A stretch of DNA of 63,808 nucleotides from Thalassoglobus neptunius. Its GTDB lineage: Bacteria > Planctomycetota > Planctomycetia > Planctomycetales > Planctomycetaceae. Made by a program: the position numbers and the translations under genes. The notes under the pieces were generated by a model that was not told the origin of the DNA, did not search any database, and saw nothing but the letters and a program-made list of their open reading frames with translations. Of this stretch, positions 7,474-16,179 are shown one piece after another (position 1 is the first letter of the stretch; every line of letters begins with the position of its first letter). The stretch covers positions 1 to 63,808 of the forward strand of contig NZ_SIHI01000019.1 of assembly GCF_007859735.1 (NCBI RefSeq). The letters are read 5' to 3'.

Positions 7474-8573
7474 CGAATGAGTCCTCCGTTGATGAGTGCG
7501 ACGCCAGTGTGAGTCAATCCGCCATTCACCAGGTCGCGAACCATCCCGGGCGGAATTTCGAGTGAGGCCGAGCCATCGGACGTGATCAGTGCGGTCGACT
7601 GAATCGGCATCACGAGTGAACCGGATGCTGATCCACTCGAGGTGATGGCTGCGGTCCCGACGAGTTCATCAACATCACTGAGGGACGCCGATCCGTCCGA
7701 GCTGATCAGAGACGAGGCCGAAACGCTCAACGTCACGGTTGCCAGAGCCGACGAGCTGCTGCTGATTTCCAGACTGGCGGAGAGGGGCATCACGAGTGAA
7801 CCGGATGCTGAACTCTCCGAAGTGATCAGCGCGGAACCAGACAGAGCACCCCGGAGCTGCAGTTCGGCCGAGCCATCCGAGGTGATCAGTGCGGTCGACT
7901 GAATCGGCATCACGAGAGATCCGGACGCCGCTCCATTGGAGCTGATCGTCGCGGTTCCACTGAACTCCTCGATGTCACTGAGCGAGGCGGATCCACTCGA
8001 ACTGATCGAGCAGGTTCCGCTGATCATCTTGTGCAAGGTTCCGGTCGCCGAGCTGCTCGAGCTGATCGCTGCCGATCCAGAGATCAGCAATCCACCGGCA
8101 TCGGGGACTTCGAGCCAGACGGCTGAAACGTTGACGCGTCGCGACGACCCTCCCGCGACCGTTCCGAAGGCTTCGAGTCGCACGCGCAGATCACTGTAAT
8201 CGGTGATCGCGTTCGCTTCGCCTGCCGAAAGAGTGAGCAGCTCCGTGGTCCACGCATCACTGATGGCGATGTCTGTTCGACTCGCGATCTGCGTCGCTCC
8301 CTGGTAGAGCGCGAACCGCAGGTCTCGCGAATTGCCTCCAGAACTCGATTTCTTGTAGCGGCATCTCAAGACGTGCCCCGAGGCCACCATCGGATCGTCC
8401 AGTGCATCGAGTGCAAACTCACAATGGTCGTTGACCGAATCGGAGGACTGCACGTAGTCCGAATCGCTGGGAGTGACTTCGTCGATCGTCGTGTACAAAC
8501 TGAAGCCCGCCCCGTCCTGGCGAGTCCAGTCGTTCACGGTGATGTCAGAAGTGGGTCGGGCCGTTTGGGTCAT
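7470..8573 (-). CDS. Tail-fibre-like protein with nine 20-residue Ser/Ile repeats (367 aa)
   Basis: Residues 1-155 are a beta-rich head (RYKKSSSGGNSRDLRFALYQ). From about residue 158 come nine consecutive 20-residue units of the form (S/G)-T/S-A-x-I-(S/T)-S-(S/D)-G-S-A-S-x-S-L, for example GTATISSNGAASGSLVMPIQ and GTAAITSSGSASGSLVMPIQ. A short tail NGGLTHTGVALINGGLIR closes the chain. The exact 60-bp period and near-identical units point to recent expansion. Such serine-rich repeats fit a beta-solenoid fibre shaft. The same motif recurs at the end of the 10006-13113 protein. Confidence 0.65.
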   Translation of the reverse strand: MTQTARPTSDITVNDWTRQDGAGFSLYTTIDEVTPSDSDYVQSSDSVNDHCEFALDALDDPMVASGHVLRCRYKKSSSGGNSRDLRFALYQGATQIASRTDIAISDAWTTELLTLSAGEANAITDYSDLRVRLEAFGTVAGGSSRRVNVSAVWLEVPDAGGLLISGSAAISSSSSATGTLHKMISGTCSISSSGSASLSDIEEFSGTATISSNGAASGSLVMPIQSTALITSDGSAELQLRGALSGSALITSESSASGSLVMPLSASLEISSSSSALATVTLSVSASSLISSDGSASLSDVDELVGTAAITSSGSASGSLVMPIQSTALITSDGSASLEIPPGMVRDLVNGGLTHTGVALINGGLIR

Positions 8574-8646
8574 GGAAAATCAGTGAGCGATGGGAACGTG
8601 AACGTGCGACGCTGTGACGTATCTCGTGACATCACGAGTTGCCAGA

Positions 8647-9501
8647 TCAGTTCGCTTGAACGTTGAGTGCTCCGGCCGCGAACTTCGGAGCATTCCCGCT
8701 GATGACCGACTCGGACGAATCGAGGGTTCCGGAGACAAGCAGGTTTCCGGCTCCATGCGTGTCCGAATCGAGCAGGGCAAAATGCGTGATCGTGCCCCAG
8801 CCTCCCGAGGCCGTGGGGAACTGGATGTCGGCCGCATTGTCGATCTCACCTTGCGTTCCGGCCGTCGGTGCCGACCAGTCCGCGTCGGCAGGGGCTCCCA
8901 GATCGACGCGGGCGTACGAATTCGAATCCGGGACTTCGGTGATCGTCGCTCCGGTCGAGGCGGCCACAGGAGCGGCTGTTGTCAAACCGACAGCGACTGT
9001 GGTCGGCTGGCTGAATGATCCGGTTCGGAACGTATGATTGAGCCAGGCATTCCGCAGGTAGTTGGACGCGGCTCCCCCAAACGACAACGCCAGATCCCCG
9101 ATCGCCAGGGCGAACTGCTGCCCCGAGGTGATGGCTTGCGAGACAGACAGAGCCTGGTACCAGAGCAGGTTGCCCGCCCCATGCGTGTCCGAATCGAGGA
9201 TCGCCACATGAGTCACCGTGCCCCAACTGCCGGAGGCCTGCGGGAAGGTGATCGCAGCCGCATTGGTGATTTCTCCGATAGTTCCGGCCGTGGGATCCGA
9301 CCAGTCGGCATCGGCGGGTGCTCCCAGATCGACCCTTGCGTACGAGTTGGAGTCGGCCACCTCGCTGATCGAGGAACCGTCGTCGGTGTCCGCCGGAGCG
9401 GACGTACAAAGTGCGATGGTGATTTTGGTGGGTTTTGTGAACGACGTGGATCGGAACGTGTGATTCATCAACGCGTTCTCGAGGTAGTTGGCAGTGGGCA
9501 T
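8647..9501 (-). CDS. Tail-fibre protein with an internal domain duplication (284 aa)
   Basis: ATG 9501 (MPTANYL) is preferred because AGGAG lies 9 nt upstream; an in-frame start 18 nt earlier lacks a better site. The chain is two copies of one domain of about 135-140 residues. Each opens NYLxNAxxNHTFR, contains DSNSYARVDLGAPADADWS, then GSWGTVTH or GGWGTITH, and DSDTHGAGNLL. The strong identity in these boxes shows a recent duplication. Proteins with this domain occur as small fibre or collar proteins of tailed phages. Four hairpins fill the gap to the upstream gene. Confidence 0.65.
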   Translation of the reverse strand: MPTANYLENALMNHTFRSTSFTKPTKITIALCTSAPADTDDGSSISEVADSNSYARVDLGAPADADWSDPTAGTIGEITNAAAITFPQASGSWGTVTHVAILDSDTHGAGNLLWYQALSVSQAITSGQQFALAIGDLALSFGGAASNYLRNAWLNHTFRTGSFSQPTTVAVGLTTAAPVAASTGATITEVPDSNSYARVDLGAPADADWSAPTAGTQGEIDNAADIQFPTASGGWGTITHFALLDSDTHGAGNLLVSGTLDSSESVISGNAPKFAAGALNVQAN

Positions 9502-9539
9502 CTTCGCGACTCCTGGCAATGAACGATGTGGTCGAAGTG

Positions 9540-9559
9540 CTGATCACCCGCGTGATCAG
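9540..9559. repeat. CTGATCAC-family hairpin, copy 1
   Basis: CTGATCAC (9540-9547), loop CCGC, GTGATCAG (9552-9559): a perfect 8-bp stem. The same hairpin recurs at 29488-29507 and, with a longer stem, at 20474-20499. Here it lies in the 146-bp intergenic stretch before the duplicated-domain fibre gene. It may be a processing or attenuation signal in the late operon. Confidence 0.6.
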
Positions 9560-9569
9560 TGTTGTCTCA

Positions 9570-9645
9570 CGAACGCTGCGGCGTTCGATGTTGTTTGACG
9601 AACGCTGAGGCGTTCGATGGTGTTTCACGAACGCTGGAGCGTTCG
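9570..9645. repeat. Three tandem CGAACGC-N4-GCGTTCG hairpins, 29-bp period
   Basis: Perfect 7-bp stems with 4-nt loops lie at 9570-9587 (loop TGCG), 9599-9616 (TGAG) and 9628-9645 (TGGA), exactly 29 bp apart. Related single hairpins occur at 32350-32367 and, with paired base changes, at 45734-45751. The stems are constant and the loops vary, so the structure appears to matter. They lie between two late genes. Possible roles are attenuation, mRNA protection or protein binding. Confidence 0.7.
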
Positions 9646-9647
9646 AA

Positions 9648-9992
9648 TCAGTCGGCCGAAAGGAAGTGGAGACTCGCCGCCCCGTCTCCGACCAGTTTCA
9701 CAAAGTCGGCACCGAACAACGCCGGTGGAAGTTCGAGAGACGCGTCGTCTGCCAGGCTGTCGAGAACGCCATCGGTCCCGACATCTTTGGCCAGCACGAA
9801 GTTTCCGGTCACCGGATTCCTCTGGTAGACCGTCAGGACCACCGCTCCCCCCGATTCGTTAAGGATCCGCGTCGATCGCAAATGCTCAAACTGCTCCGTC
9901 GTGGAGAGGCTGGTTGTGACGGAGATCGTCCCTGCGATCGTTCGCTTGGCCAGGCGTGTGTCGGCCTGGCCGGTTTGTGTTGTGACGGGCAT
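9648..9992 (-). CDS. Small phage virion-associated protein (114 aa)
   Basis: The start MPVTTQTGQ at 9992 is chosen because the longer upstream frame is arginine/proline-rich and runs into the previous gene. The chain has a charged N-terminus and beta-strand-rich segments (GTISVTTSLSTTEQFE, GGAVVLTVYQRNPVTGNFVLAKD), and ends LVGDGAASLHFLSAD. It is compact and soluble, with no known family. Its place between the giant fibre protein and the duplicated-domain fibre protein suggests a fibre-assembly or decoration role. Confidence 0.55.
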   Translation of the reverse strand: MPVTTQTGQADTRLAKRTIAGTISVTTSLSTTEQFEHLRSTRILNESGGAVVLTVYQRNPVTGNFVLAKDVGTDGVLDSLADDASLELPPALFGADFVKLVGDGAASLHFLSAD

Positions 9993-10005
9993 GGCTCTGC
10001 TTTCT

Positions 10006-13000
10006 TCAAGGGGAGAATCGACGCAAGAGATTGCGACGACGGACTGAGTCAAGTTCCTCGCCGGGAACGGAACCGGCCCGCCCGCCCGAGGTGATCGTGG
10101 CGGTCGCCAGAATGGCGACAATCGCATCGACCAGAGTTGGGTTTGATCCGCTGGACGTGATCACACCTGTGGAGCTGATCGCCATTGTCTCCGGATCGAG
10201 GAGAGTCTCTCCGACCTGCAGTGCTCCGATGGCTCCGGAGCCATCGGAAGGAAACGTCGACCCTGTCGCCGAGTACGTGGCGAGCGGATCGTCCCAGCGT
10301 GAGGTGATCGCACTGGAGGTTTTGGCGGAATAGTCTTCACTCGCGTAGGCATTGATGACCGCGTTGACTTCCGTCGACATGAACGATTGTGAAAACGTTC
10401 CGCCTCCCGAGGTCCAATCGTCTCCCACCTCCGCGTCGTCAACTTCATTGGTCGTCGAGAACACGTGATTGTTTCGCCAGGTCATGCCGGAGACATCCGG
10501 ATCTCCCGCGTCGCCGTGCAAGTTCAGACTTTTGAACAAGTTGCGAATCACAAAGCAGTTCGTGAAGGCTGTGGCCCCTTCGTCGTCCACCATGCTGAAC
10601 GCATCGAAACACGAGTTGTGATAGAAGAAGAGGGAGTCGATCGCCCATTCGGCCCACTGCATATGCGTCGGGTTGGTATCATCCTCCGAGATGATGCAGC
10701 GGGCACCAATGGACTGTGCCTCCTCGACTCCTGTTCCGTTCCAGAACCAGGGGGCCTGCACCTCGCCGAGGTTCTTGTACCAGGCATAGCTGGTGATCAG
10801 GTTTTCGAGTCCAGTGGAGATCAACTGGAAGGTGTCAACGTGAGATCCGTTGGCGATGATTAAATCGTCAGCGAGGACATTGTAGAACACGCAGTTGTTC
10901 GCAGCCGGATTCCACAAGTCATTCGAGGACCTCAGGACTTCGACGTCGCGAGCGACATCGTAGTAATTCGGTTTTCCGTTCGTGTCGCGGTACGATCCTC
11001 CGAACTTGTAGGTGCGGATGTAGTTGTTGCTCACAGACCGATCGTTGGCGACGACCTCTTGTCCGCCGCCCACCTGGTCGACATTCTTCATGTAGAGCAT
11101 CGGCGAGCTGCCCAGACCTTGCTGGATCCCAAACAAGACACTGGAGAGCGAGGCCACAAGGATGTCGGTCGCGGTCGCATTGGCGAAGTCGTGAGTCACG
11201 TCTTCAATCTGCAGGCCGATCGATCGATAACCTCCCGAGTCCGATCCTGTGAGAACGCACGCCGATTTCGAGACGGCCGGGTCTCGTGTCACAATCAGCG
11301 GACCGTCGGAGGTCCCTGTCGCAACGCCCGCCGAATAGCCAGTAATGGCGTGTGATCCCTCAGCAAGGTAGATCACCGAGAACGAGGGAGTCCCGTTCGA
11401 CGACGCGGTTTGCAGTGCTTTGGCCGCTGCGTTGATGTCGTCGTAAAAGTTCGTGCGGGCACTCGCGTGTAGCGAGTCGGTTCCGGCGGCGTAACCACCG
11501 TCCCCCGCGTAAACGGCTGGCGTGCCTTCGGTGCCGTTGGTGTCCACCACACAATGGTGGATGTCGTAAGAATCGGCGGGGTCGAGGAAGGCGTATTCGA
11601 TGTTGGATTCGCGGACGGAGTCGGCATCGCCCACCATCGGGTAAGCCTTCGCCAGAATCGTGACAGTGGAAGCAACCGAAGCAGACCAGTCGTCTTCGGG
11701 ATCAAAGGCCAGTCGAAAGAGGGTTGTGGTCTCAAAGGGCCCCTCGCTGAACAGTCGTGTGACCGCCGTGTGCGACTGCGTCGATTTGGTGACGGCAACC
11801 GCTCCGGGGTCCGAGGCGTGAACTGTGGCTGTGGCACCTCCGGAGAAGGTGATCGACTCACCCGCCACGAACGTTCCAGACACATTCTTCACAGCAATCG
11901 TGGTGGATCCAATCGACTGGGTCAGTGCCACCACGTTCTGGGCCGTGGCTCCCGAAGTGCCTCCCGTGATCGTTTCCTCTGCCGCAGCATCGGCGGTCGC
12001 GATCCCGGAGGAAAGTCGCAGGGCTGTCGTGACCGTCACATCAACGCGGTCGATTCCCAACTCTCCGCGGTGTCCTGCGTAAGAACCAGCGAGGGCCTCG
12101 ACGTCGACGTTGAACTCCGACGTCCTCCGCTGCATCGGTTCCGAGACGATATTGCAGCAGGCGACTGGATAGTCACGCGTTGAATTGTTGGTGACCGACG
12201 TTGCGGATTGTGCAGCGAGATCAACGGAACCATCCGAGACAAACGCCTCATCGCAAGTGAAGGTCACAGATGTGCAATCATCGTGGATCGGCTCGGCCAG
12301 GCGGAGGACGATGTCGGCATCGCCGGAGTTGTCCGTCGAGGAGAGCAACCGTTCGATGGGGATCGTCCGCGACCGCGTCGTGAGCGATCCGTTGTTGTAG
12401 CCTTCACTGGTCACAGCCACGGATCCGCTTCCGTCGATGTCGGTGATGCTTGCCGCAGTGGCTCCCGCCAATGTGAACGTCAGATTGTGCCCGTTGCTGG
12501 AGATTGCAAACGTCGTCTCGGCAACATCGGTCACGAGGAAGTTGTCAATTCGAGCCGCTGCCTGGCAACCTGCGAAACCGAAGTACTTGTTCGTGTTGCC
12601 GGTTGAGTTCTCCCATTCATCGACTCGCAGAACGTCGTCGACCCAGACGCTGATTTTGTTTCCGGAGAGCAGGATGCGGATCGCATAGACCGTACTGTGC
12701 GTTCCCATCCCCGAAGCGACCGGGGTTTCACCTTGATCCGTTCCCGCCTGATTCACCAAAGAGAACGTGGCCGCACTGGCGTCGTGTTTGATTCCCAGTG
12801 CCTGCGTGAGACCCGAGTTCGACCGAATCCAAAACGTCGTGTCGTAGCTGCCGGAGGTCCCGTTTCCGTAGTTGAAGTCGAACGCAATATCGAGATCCGC
12901 TTCCGGGAACTCAGCGAGGTTGTTCCCGGTGCCAGGGATCCAGACGCCGCCTCCGGTGCTATGGACGATTCCCGTCGATCCATCGAGAATCGTCCAGGGA

Positions 13001-13113
13001 GTCGAATCAGTGGCATCGTTCCACCAAACACCGCCGTTGGCGACAGTGTCCCAGCTATCGATATCGACATTGGCCCCACCGTTGGGAAAAGCATCCTGGT
13101 ACAGAATCGTCAT
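10006..13113 (-). CDS. Giant tail fibre / receptor-binding-like protein (1035 aa)
   Basis: Residues 1-205 look like a concanavalin-type (LamG-like) jelly roll (DIAFDFNYGNG, TTFWIRSNSG, ISVWVDDVLRVDEW, IDNFLVTDV). The middle part, about 210-560, is beta-rich with an invasin-like stretch. Residues 560-940 carry short repeated turns with Asn/Asp/His (NNYIRTYKFGG, NNCVFYNVLADDLIIANGS, FTNCFVIRNLF) typical of right-handed beta-helix enzymes or adhesins. The end repeats the AISSTGVITSSGSNP motif of the 7470 protein. Size and layout suggest a host-recognition fibre, perhaps with glycan-depolymerising ability. No catalytic residues can be named. Confidence 0.65.
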   Translation of the reverse strand: MTILYQDAFPNGGANVDIDSWDTVANGGVWWNDATDSTPWTILDGSTGIVHSTGGGVWIPGTGNNLAEFPEADLDIAFDFNYGNGTSGSYDTTFWIRSNSGLTQALGIKHDASAATFSLVNQAGTDQGETPVASGMGTHSTVYAIRILLSGNKISVWVDDVLRVDEWENSTGNTNKYFGFAGCQAAARIDNFLVTDVAETTFAISSNGHNLTFTLAGATAASITDIDGSGSVAVTSEGYNNGSLTTRSRTIPIERLLSSTDNSGDADIVLRLAEPIHDDCTSVTFTCDEAFVSDGSVDLAAQSATSVTNNSTRDYPVACCNIVSEPMQRRTSEFNVDVEALAGSYAGHRGELGIDRVDVTVTTALRLSSGIATADAAAEETITGGTSGATAQNVVALTQSIGSTTIAVKNVSGTFVAGESITFSGGATATVHASDPGAVAVTKSTQSHTAVTRLFSEGPFETTTLFRLAFDPEDDWSASVASTVTILAKAYPMVGDADSVRESNIEYAFLDPADSYDIHHCVVDTNGTEGTPAVYAGDGGYAAGTDSLHASARTNFYDDINAAAKALQTASSNGTPSFSVIYLAEGSHAITGYSAGVATGTSDGPLIVTRDPAVSKSACVLTGSDSGGYRSIGLQIEDVTHDFANATATDILVASLSSVLFGIQQGLGSSPMLYMKNVDQVGGGQEVVANDRSVSNNYIRTYKFGGSYRDTNGKPNYYDVARDVEVLRSSNDLWNPAANNCVFYNVLADDLIIANGSHVDTFQLISTGLENLITSYAWYKNLGEVQAPWFWNGTGVEEAQSIGARCIISEDDTNPTHMQWAEWAIDSLFFYHNSCFDAFSMVDDEGATAFTNCFVIRNLFKSLNLHGDAGDPDVSGMTWRNNHVFSTTNEVDDAEVGDDWTSGGGTFSQSFMSTEVNAVINAYASEDYSAKTSSAITSRWDDPLATYSATGSTFPSDGSGAIGALQVGETLLDPETMAISSTGVITSSGSNPTLVDAIVAILATATITSGGRAGSVPGEELDSVRRRNLLRRFSP

Positions 13114-13125
13114 CGGGACTCTTTC

Positions 13126-13758
13126 CTATTCGCTGGGGATCCTGGCAGAGAGAGTCAATGTTCCAGAAGATCCGGAGGCAGAGAACGGACTCTCGAAATC
13201 GGGAGGTGTCGCCAGGACCTCGACGGAAAACTCTGCTGTCGGGCCGACATTGCCGTCGGGATTCTTCGTGTCGCGTCCGCGCAGGCCGAGATTCCAGTTG
13301 CCTGAACCCGGGAGTGGGTCGCTGTGAATCTCGTAGCTGGTCGTTTGCTCTTCGGCGACAACTGTGGCGATCGGAGTGGAGTAGTCGATCGCTCCGTCCG
13401 GAGACTGCCCCCGAAACAGATCCCAGGCCCGCACATCGATTTCATGCGGATCGCCGGTCCAGTCCGCATTCCCGAACGTGACGCGCACTGAGTTGTAGGG
13501 GCGGGGAGGGAGCCAGGCTCCCCGATCGAGGCCCGCTTCCTCCTCGTCGATGGCGACGACGGTCAACCATTGCGGCCAGACCGTGGGGATCAGATTGATC
13601 GTCAATCGTCGCTGAGAGGGACTCCCTGTTTCACCCGCCAGACGCCGTCCGATATAGACCTGATGCCGACGCGCAGTTTCGCCACTGACGAACCGGACAG
13701 TCAGATCTGTCGGGCTCGACCAGTAGAGTTCAGTGATCGTCGGATGCAGCAGGATCAT
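13126..13758 (-). CDS. Tail protein, beta-sandwich (210 aa)
   Basis: Begins MILLHPTITELYWSSPTDLTV and contains successive strand-like segments in the style of fibronectin III domains: LTVRFVSGETARRHQVYIG, NSVRVTFGNADW, TTSYEIHSDPLPGSGNWNLG, PTAEFSVEVLATPP. The last 20 residues are a Ser/Gly-rich strand. It overlaps the upstream gene by 4 nt (ATGA) and precedes the giant fibre gene by 12 nt. A linking role between tail tip and fibre is inferred from position. Confidence 0.55.
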   Translation of the reverse strand: MILLHPTITELYWSSPTDLTVRFVSGETARRHQVYIGRRLAGETGSPSQRRLTINLIPTVWPQWLTVVAIDEEEAGLDRGAWLPPRPYNSVRVTFGNADWTGDPHEIDVRAWDLFRGQSPDGAIDYSTPIATVVAEEQTTSYEIHSDPLPGSGNWNLGLRGRDTKNPDGNVGPTAEFSVEVLATPPDFESPFSASGSSGTLTLSARIPSE

Positions 13759-14225
13759 TCGGCAGCAGGTTCCTCGTCGACCGTCTCATCGATGGGCAGT
13801 TCTGTTTCAGGATCAGACGGTTTTGTTTCAAAAACAGCCGGTTCTGGCTCATCGATGGCGAGTTCTGCTTCATCAACAGGCGGATTCGAGGCATCGTCAA
13901 TTTCGACGGTGTCGGCCATCCTCGCCAGATCTGACGAGTCTGCAGCATCGCTCGGGGATCCGGCATCGACGCCTGTGGCGAGGTTCTTGCGGAGGCCTCG
14001 CAGGTGTTCGAGTTGCTGGGCGAACTCGTGCGGCGTGATTTCTTCCAGACAAATCCGGTCGTAGAGGTCCTGCGGATCTCCAGAGTCCAGATCCTCTGGA
14101 GCCAGTGACGCGAGGATTCGACCAATCTTGCGAGATCGGTTCGCCTTCTGCTGCGGATCCATCCGACGAGGAACGGCAGGGCGTGGCACGTGTTCTGGGT
14201 ATTGCTGAAGTTGAGGCTGCGTCAT
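13755..14225 (-). CDS. Acidic phage tail accessory protein (156 aa)
   Basis: The start MTQPQLQQYP at 14225 overlaps the stop of the upstream gene (ATGA at 14222-14225), far better placed than the upstream starts of the open frame. Residues 30-85 are helical and charged (SRKIGRILASLAPEDLDS, DLYDRICLEEITPHEFAQQLE). From about 110 to the end the chain is low-complexity and acidic, with repeated AIDEPEPAVFETKPSDPETE-like segments. The acidic tail suggests a flexible linker or chaperone. No family recognised. Confidence 0.55.
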   Translation of the reverse strand: MTQPQLQQYPEHVPRPAVPRRMDPQQKANRSRKIGRILASLAPEDLDSGDPQDLYDRICLEEITPHEFAQQLEHLRGLRKNLATGVDAGSPSDAADSSDLARMADTVEIDDASNPPVDEAELAIDEPEPAVFETKPSDPETELPIDETVDEEPAAE

Positions 14226-14599
14226 TGGATCACCTGTCTCCTGAATTGAAGGACACCGAATTGCGTGTAGTCGTGATGTGGATCGTTTGACGGAAGTCCA
14301 GTCGGCGTCCATCCGAGGAACGTCACACCGGTCCAGGTCACTCCGTCCTGGTTCAAAGTTCCAGTCAGGATGCCCGCCCAGGAATGGAGGAGGCTGACCT
14401 GATATTTGAGAGCGGCCCGCGAAGCGAGACCGTCGAGGATGTATTCGCATTGCAGCGACGTCCCACCTGGAGGAAACAATAAGTGCGCTTCTCCATACGC
14501 TCCGGGGAACTGGATCCGCTGCATGGCAACTTCGGGCGGCTGTTCGACAATCGCCCCGTACCGTCCTGAAAATGTGAAACTTCCAAGTGAGAGAGCCAT
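14222..14599 (-). CDS. Tail protein downstream of the tape measure (125 aa)
   Basis: A short beta-rich protein beginning MALSLGSFTFSGRYGA with conserved-looking FPGAYGEAHLLFPPGGTSLQ (core FPGAYGEAHLLFP). Its start shares one base with the tape-measure stop (TGATG), so translation is coupled. In siphoviruses, genes in this position encode distal-tail or tail-tip proteins that close the tube. The position supports such a role, but the sequence alone does not identify the family. Confidence 0.55.
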   Translation of the reverse strand: MALSLGSFTFSGRYGAIVEQPPEVAMQRIQFPGAYGEAHLLFPPGGTSLQCEYILDGLASRAALKYQVSLLHSWAGILTGTLNQDGVTWTGVTFLGWTPTGLPSNDPHHDYTQFGVLQFRRQVIQ

Positions 14600-16179
14600 C
14601 AGCGATTCTCCCTCGAGTTCCCGGCCGCGGGGTTGGATCCGCCTGCATTCGCAGCTTTGGTATTGCGATCCGTCGCTTTGCTGTTCCCCTCGAGAGCGAC
14701 AGCCAGAGCTTCCAACTCGTCAGCAATCCGATCGAACACCCGAGCTTGAGCAAGATTCTCAGCAGAGGCAGGTGCGCGCGTGGGTGCTGCTCCAGGTCCT
14801 GCTGAAACGATTGAGCCTGCGCGGAGATTCGTTTCTCGTTGGCGAATAATCTCGGCCGCTGTTGAGACCGGGTTCACCTCGCTGATCCCCGCGCGAAACT
14901 CAAACTTGGCCAGGGCGACTCGTTGCTCGAGGTCGGACAATCCAGCGTCCTTCAGGATGCTCGCGAATTGGTCACGGGTGATCGCTGTTCTGGCTCCCTC
15001 CGTGTTGTCTGCTCGCAACCTTTCTCCTATCTGCTCCAAGCCCCGTTCCAGATTGGCCGTTTGCTGGATGGCCACAGCGTTGATCGATTCGAGCGTCTGC
15101 GTGTAGTACTTCTCGGCGTCTGCCAATTCCGGCAGCGCATCATAGGTGCGATTGAGCAGCTCCTGCGTCGCGTTCGAGTCCTTCTGCAGCAGATTCGAAA
15201 GAGCCACAAAGGCTTTGGCCTCGGTTGTCAGTTCCCCCTTGTCATCCGTTCCAGCTTCACTTGCTGCTCGATCCAGGCTTCCCAGAAGACGATTTCGGAG
15301 TTCGTCATCCTGGCGAATCACATCGAGCCGGGCGAAGGTTCCTCCCTGGACGTTGGGCAGGAGCTGGGCGAGTTGCTTCTCGAAATTAATCTGTGCAGTC
15401 CCGCTGACCCGTCCTGTTGGGTCTCCGACCCCTTGACCAATGGCCGCTGCGAGGGCACCGGACTGACGAGCTGTGTTTCCGAATTGCGTGGAGCTGGCAA
15501 TTACCGGAGCGACATTTGTACCGAAATCGGCATCGGAGGCCACAGGGCTCGAACGCTTCACTGCGATCTGGAACCCCGCAATCTGCTCGGCCGTTCCCCC
15601 GGTCAGTTTCTGCTGAGCGAGGATTGCCTGAGACGTTGCCTGCTGATCTTGCTGATTGTCAGGAGACAGCATTGCCGCAACGCGCACCGCGTCGAACGCA
15701 TCTTGATCGGTCAGCGAATCCCCTTTGAACGAGAGGGCCGTCGATGCTGTTGCGTATAGGTCCGTTTGTCGGGCTCCGGTATCACTGGAAATCGAAGCGA
15801 TGGCATCCAGCAAAGCCTGCCCTCTTTCTCCTCCGAAGTTTTTAAGGGCGTTGCGCTGCGTGGCGGCAATTTCCAGCTGTGTATCGGCGGCACCCCGCTG
15901 GCGGGACTGGATGTTCTGAATTTCCCGGCGGACTTGCACAACCAGCTTATCCAACCCTTGCATCACAGTCGAAATGCCAGCAACCGTCGCCAGAAACTTG
16001 GTGACTTCTCGACCAGCATTTGCGAATCCATCCTTCGCGGTCTTGCCCGCTTTGCCGCTGGCTTTATCGATTTTCTCCAGACGTCGCTGCATCTGATCGA
16101 GCAGCTTGTTCTGCTTCTGGAAACCCTCGAGGACGTCTCGGTCATCAATGGTCTCGACCAGTTTGACGGTGTTGGTCAT
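14599..16179 (-). CDS. Tape-measure-like protein (526 aa)
   Basis: Residues 1-50 form a basic coiled-coil segment (FQKQNKLLDQMQRRLEKID). Residues 60-90 are a hydrophobic helix (FLATVAGISTVMQGLDKLVV). The rest is long helical sequence rich in Gln, Ala and Thr, with an ending of low complexity (NRNTKAANAGGSNPAAGN). This pattern and the position upstream of the hub genes fit a tape-measure protein that sets tail length. At 526 residues it is short for the class, so a short tail would be predicted. Confidence 0.65.
   Translation of the reverse strand: MTNTVKLVETIDDRDVLEGFQKQNKLLDQMQRRLEKIDKASGKAGKTAKDGFANAGREVTKFLATVAGISTVMQGLDKLVVQVRREIQNIQSRQRGAADTQLEIAATQRNALKNFGGERGQALLDAIASISSDTGARQTDLYATASTALSFKGDSLTDQDAFDAVRVAAMLSPDNQQDQQATSQAILAQQKLTGGTAEQIAGFQIAVKRSSPVASDADFGTNVAPVIASSTQFGNTARQSGALAAAIGQGVGDPTGRVSGTAQINFEKQLAQLLPNVQGGTFARLDVIRQDDELRNRLLGSLDRAASEAGTDDKGELTTEAKAFVALSNLLQKDSNATQELLNRTYDALPELADAEKYYTQTLESINAVAIQQTANLERGLEQIGERLRADNTEGARTAITRDQFASILKDAGLSDLEQRVALAKFEFRAGISEVNPVSTAAEIIRQRETNLRAGSIVSAGPGAAPTRAPASAENLAQARVFDRIADELEALAVALEGNSKATDRNTKAANAGGSNPAAGNSRENR

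Noticed and set aside
8846-9628. 260-residue minus frame over the fibre gene and its hairpins
   Set aside because: Different frame from the duplicated-domain protein; rich in Arg/His/Ser and produced by the repeated hairpin sequence.
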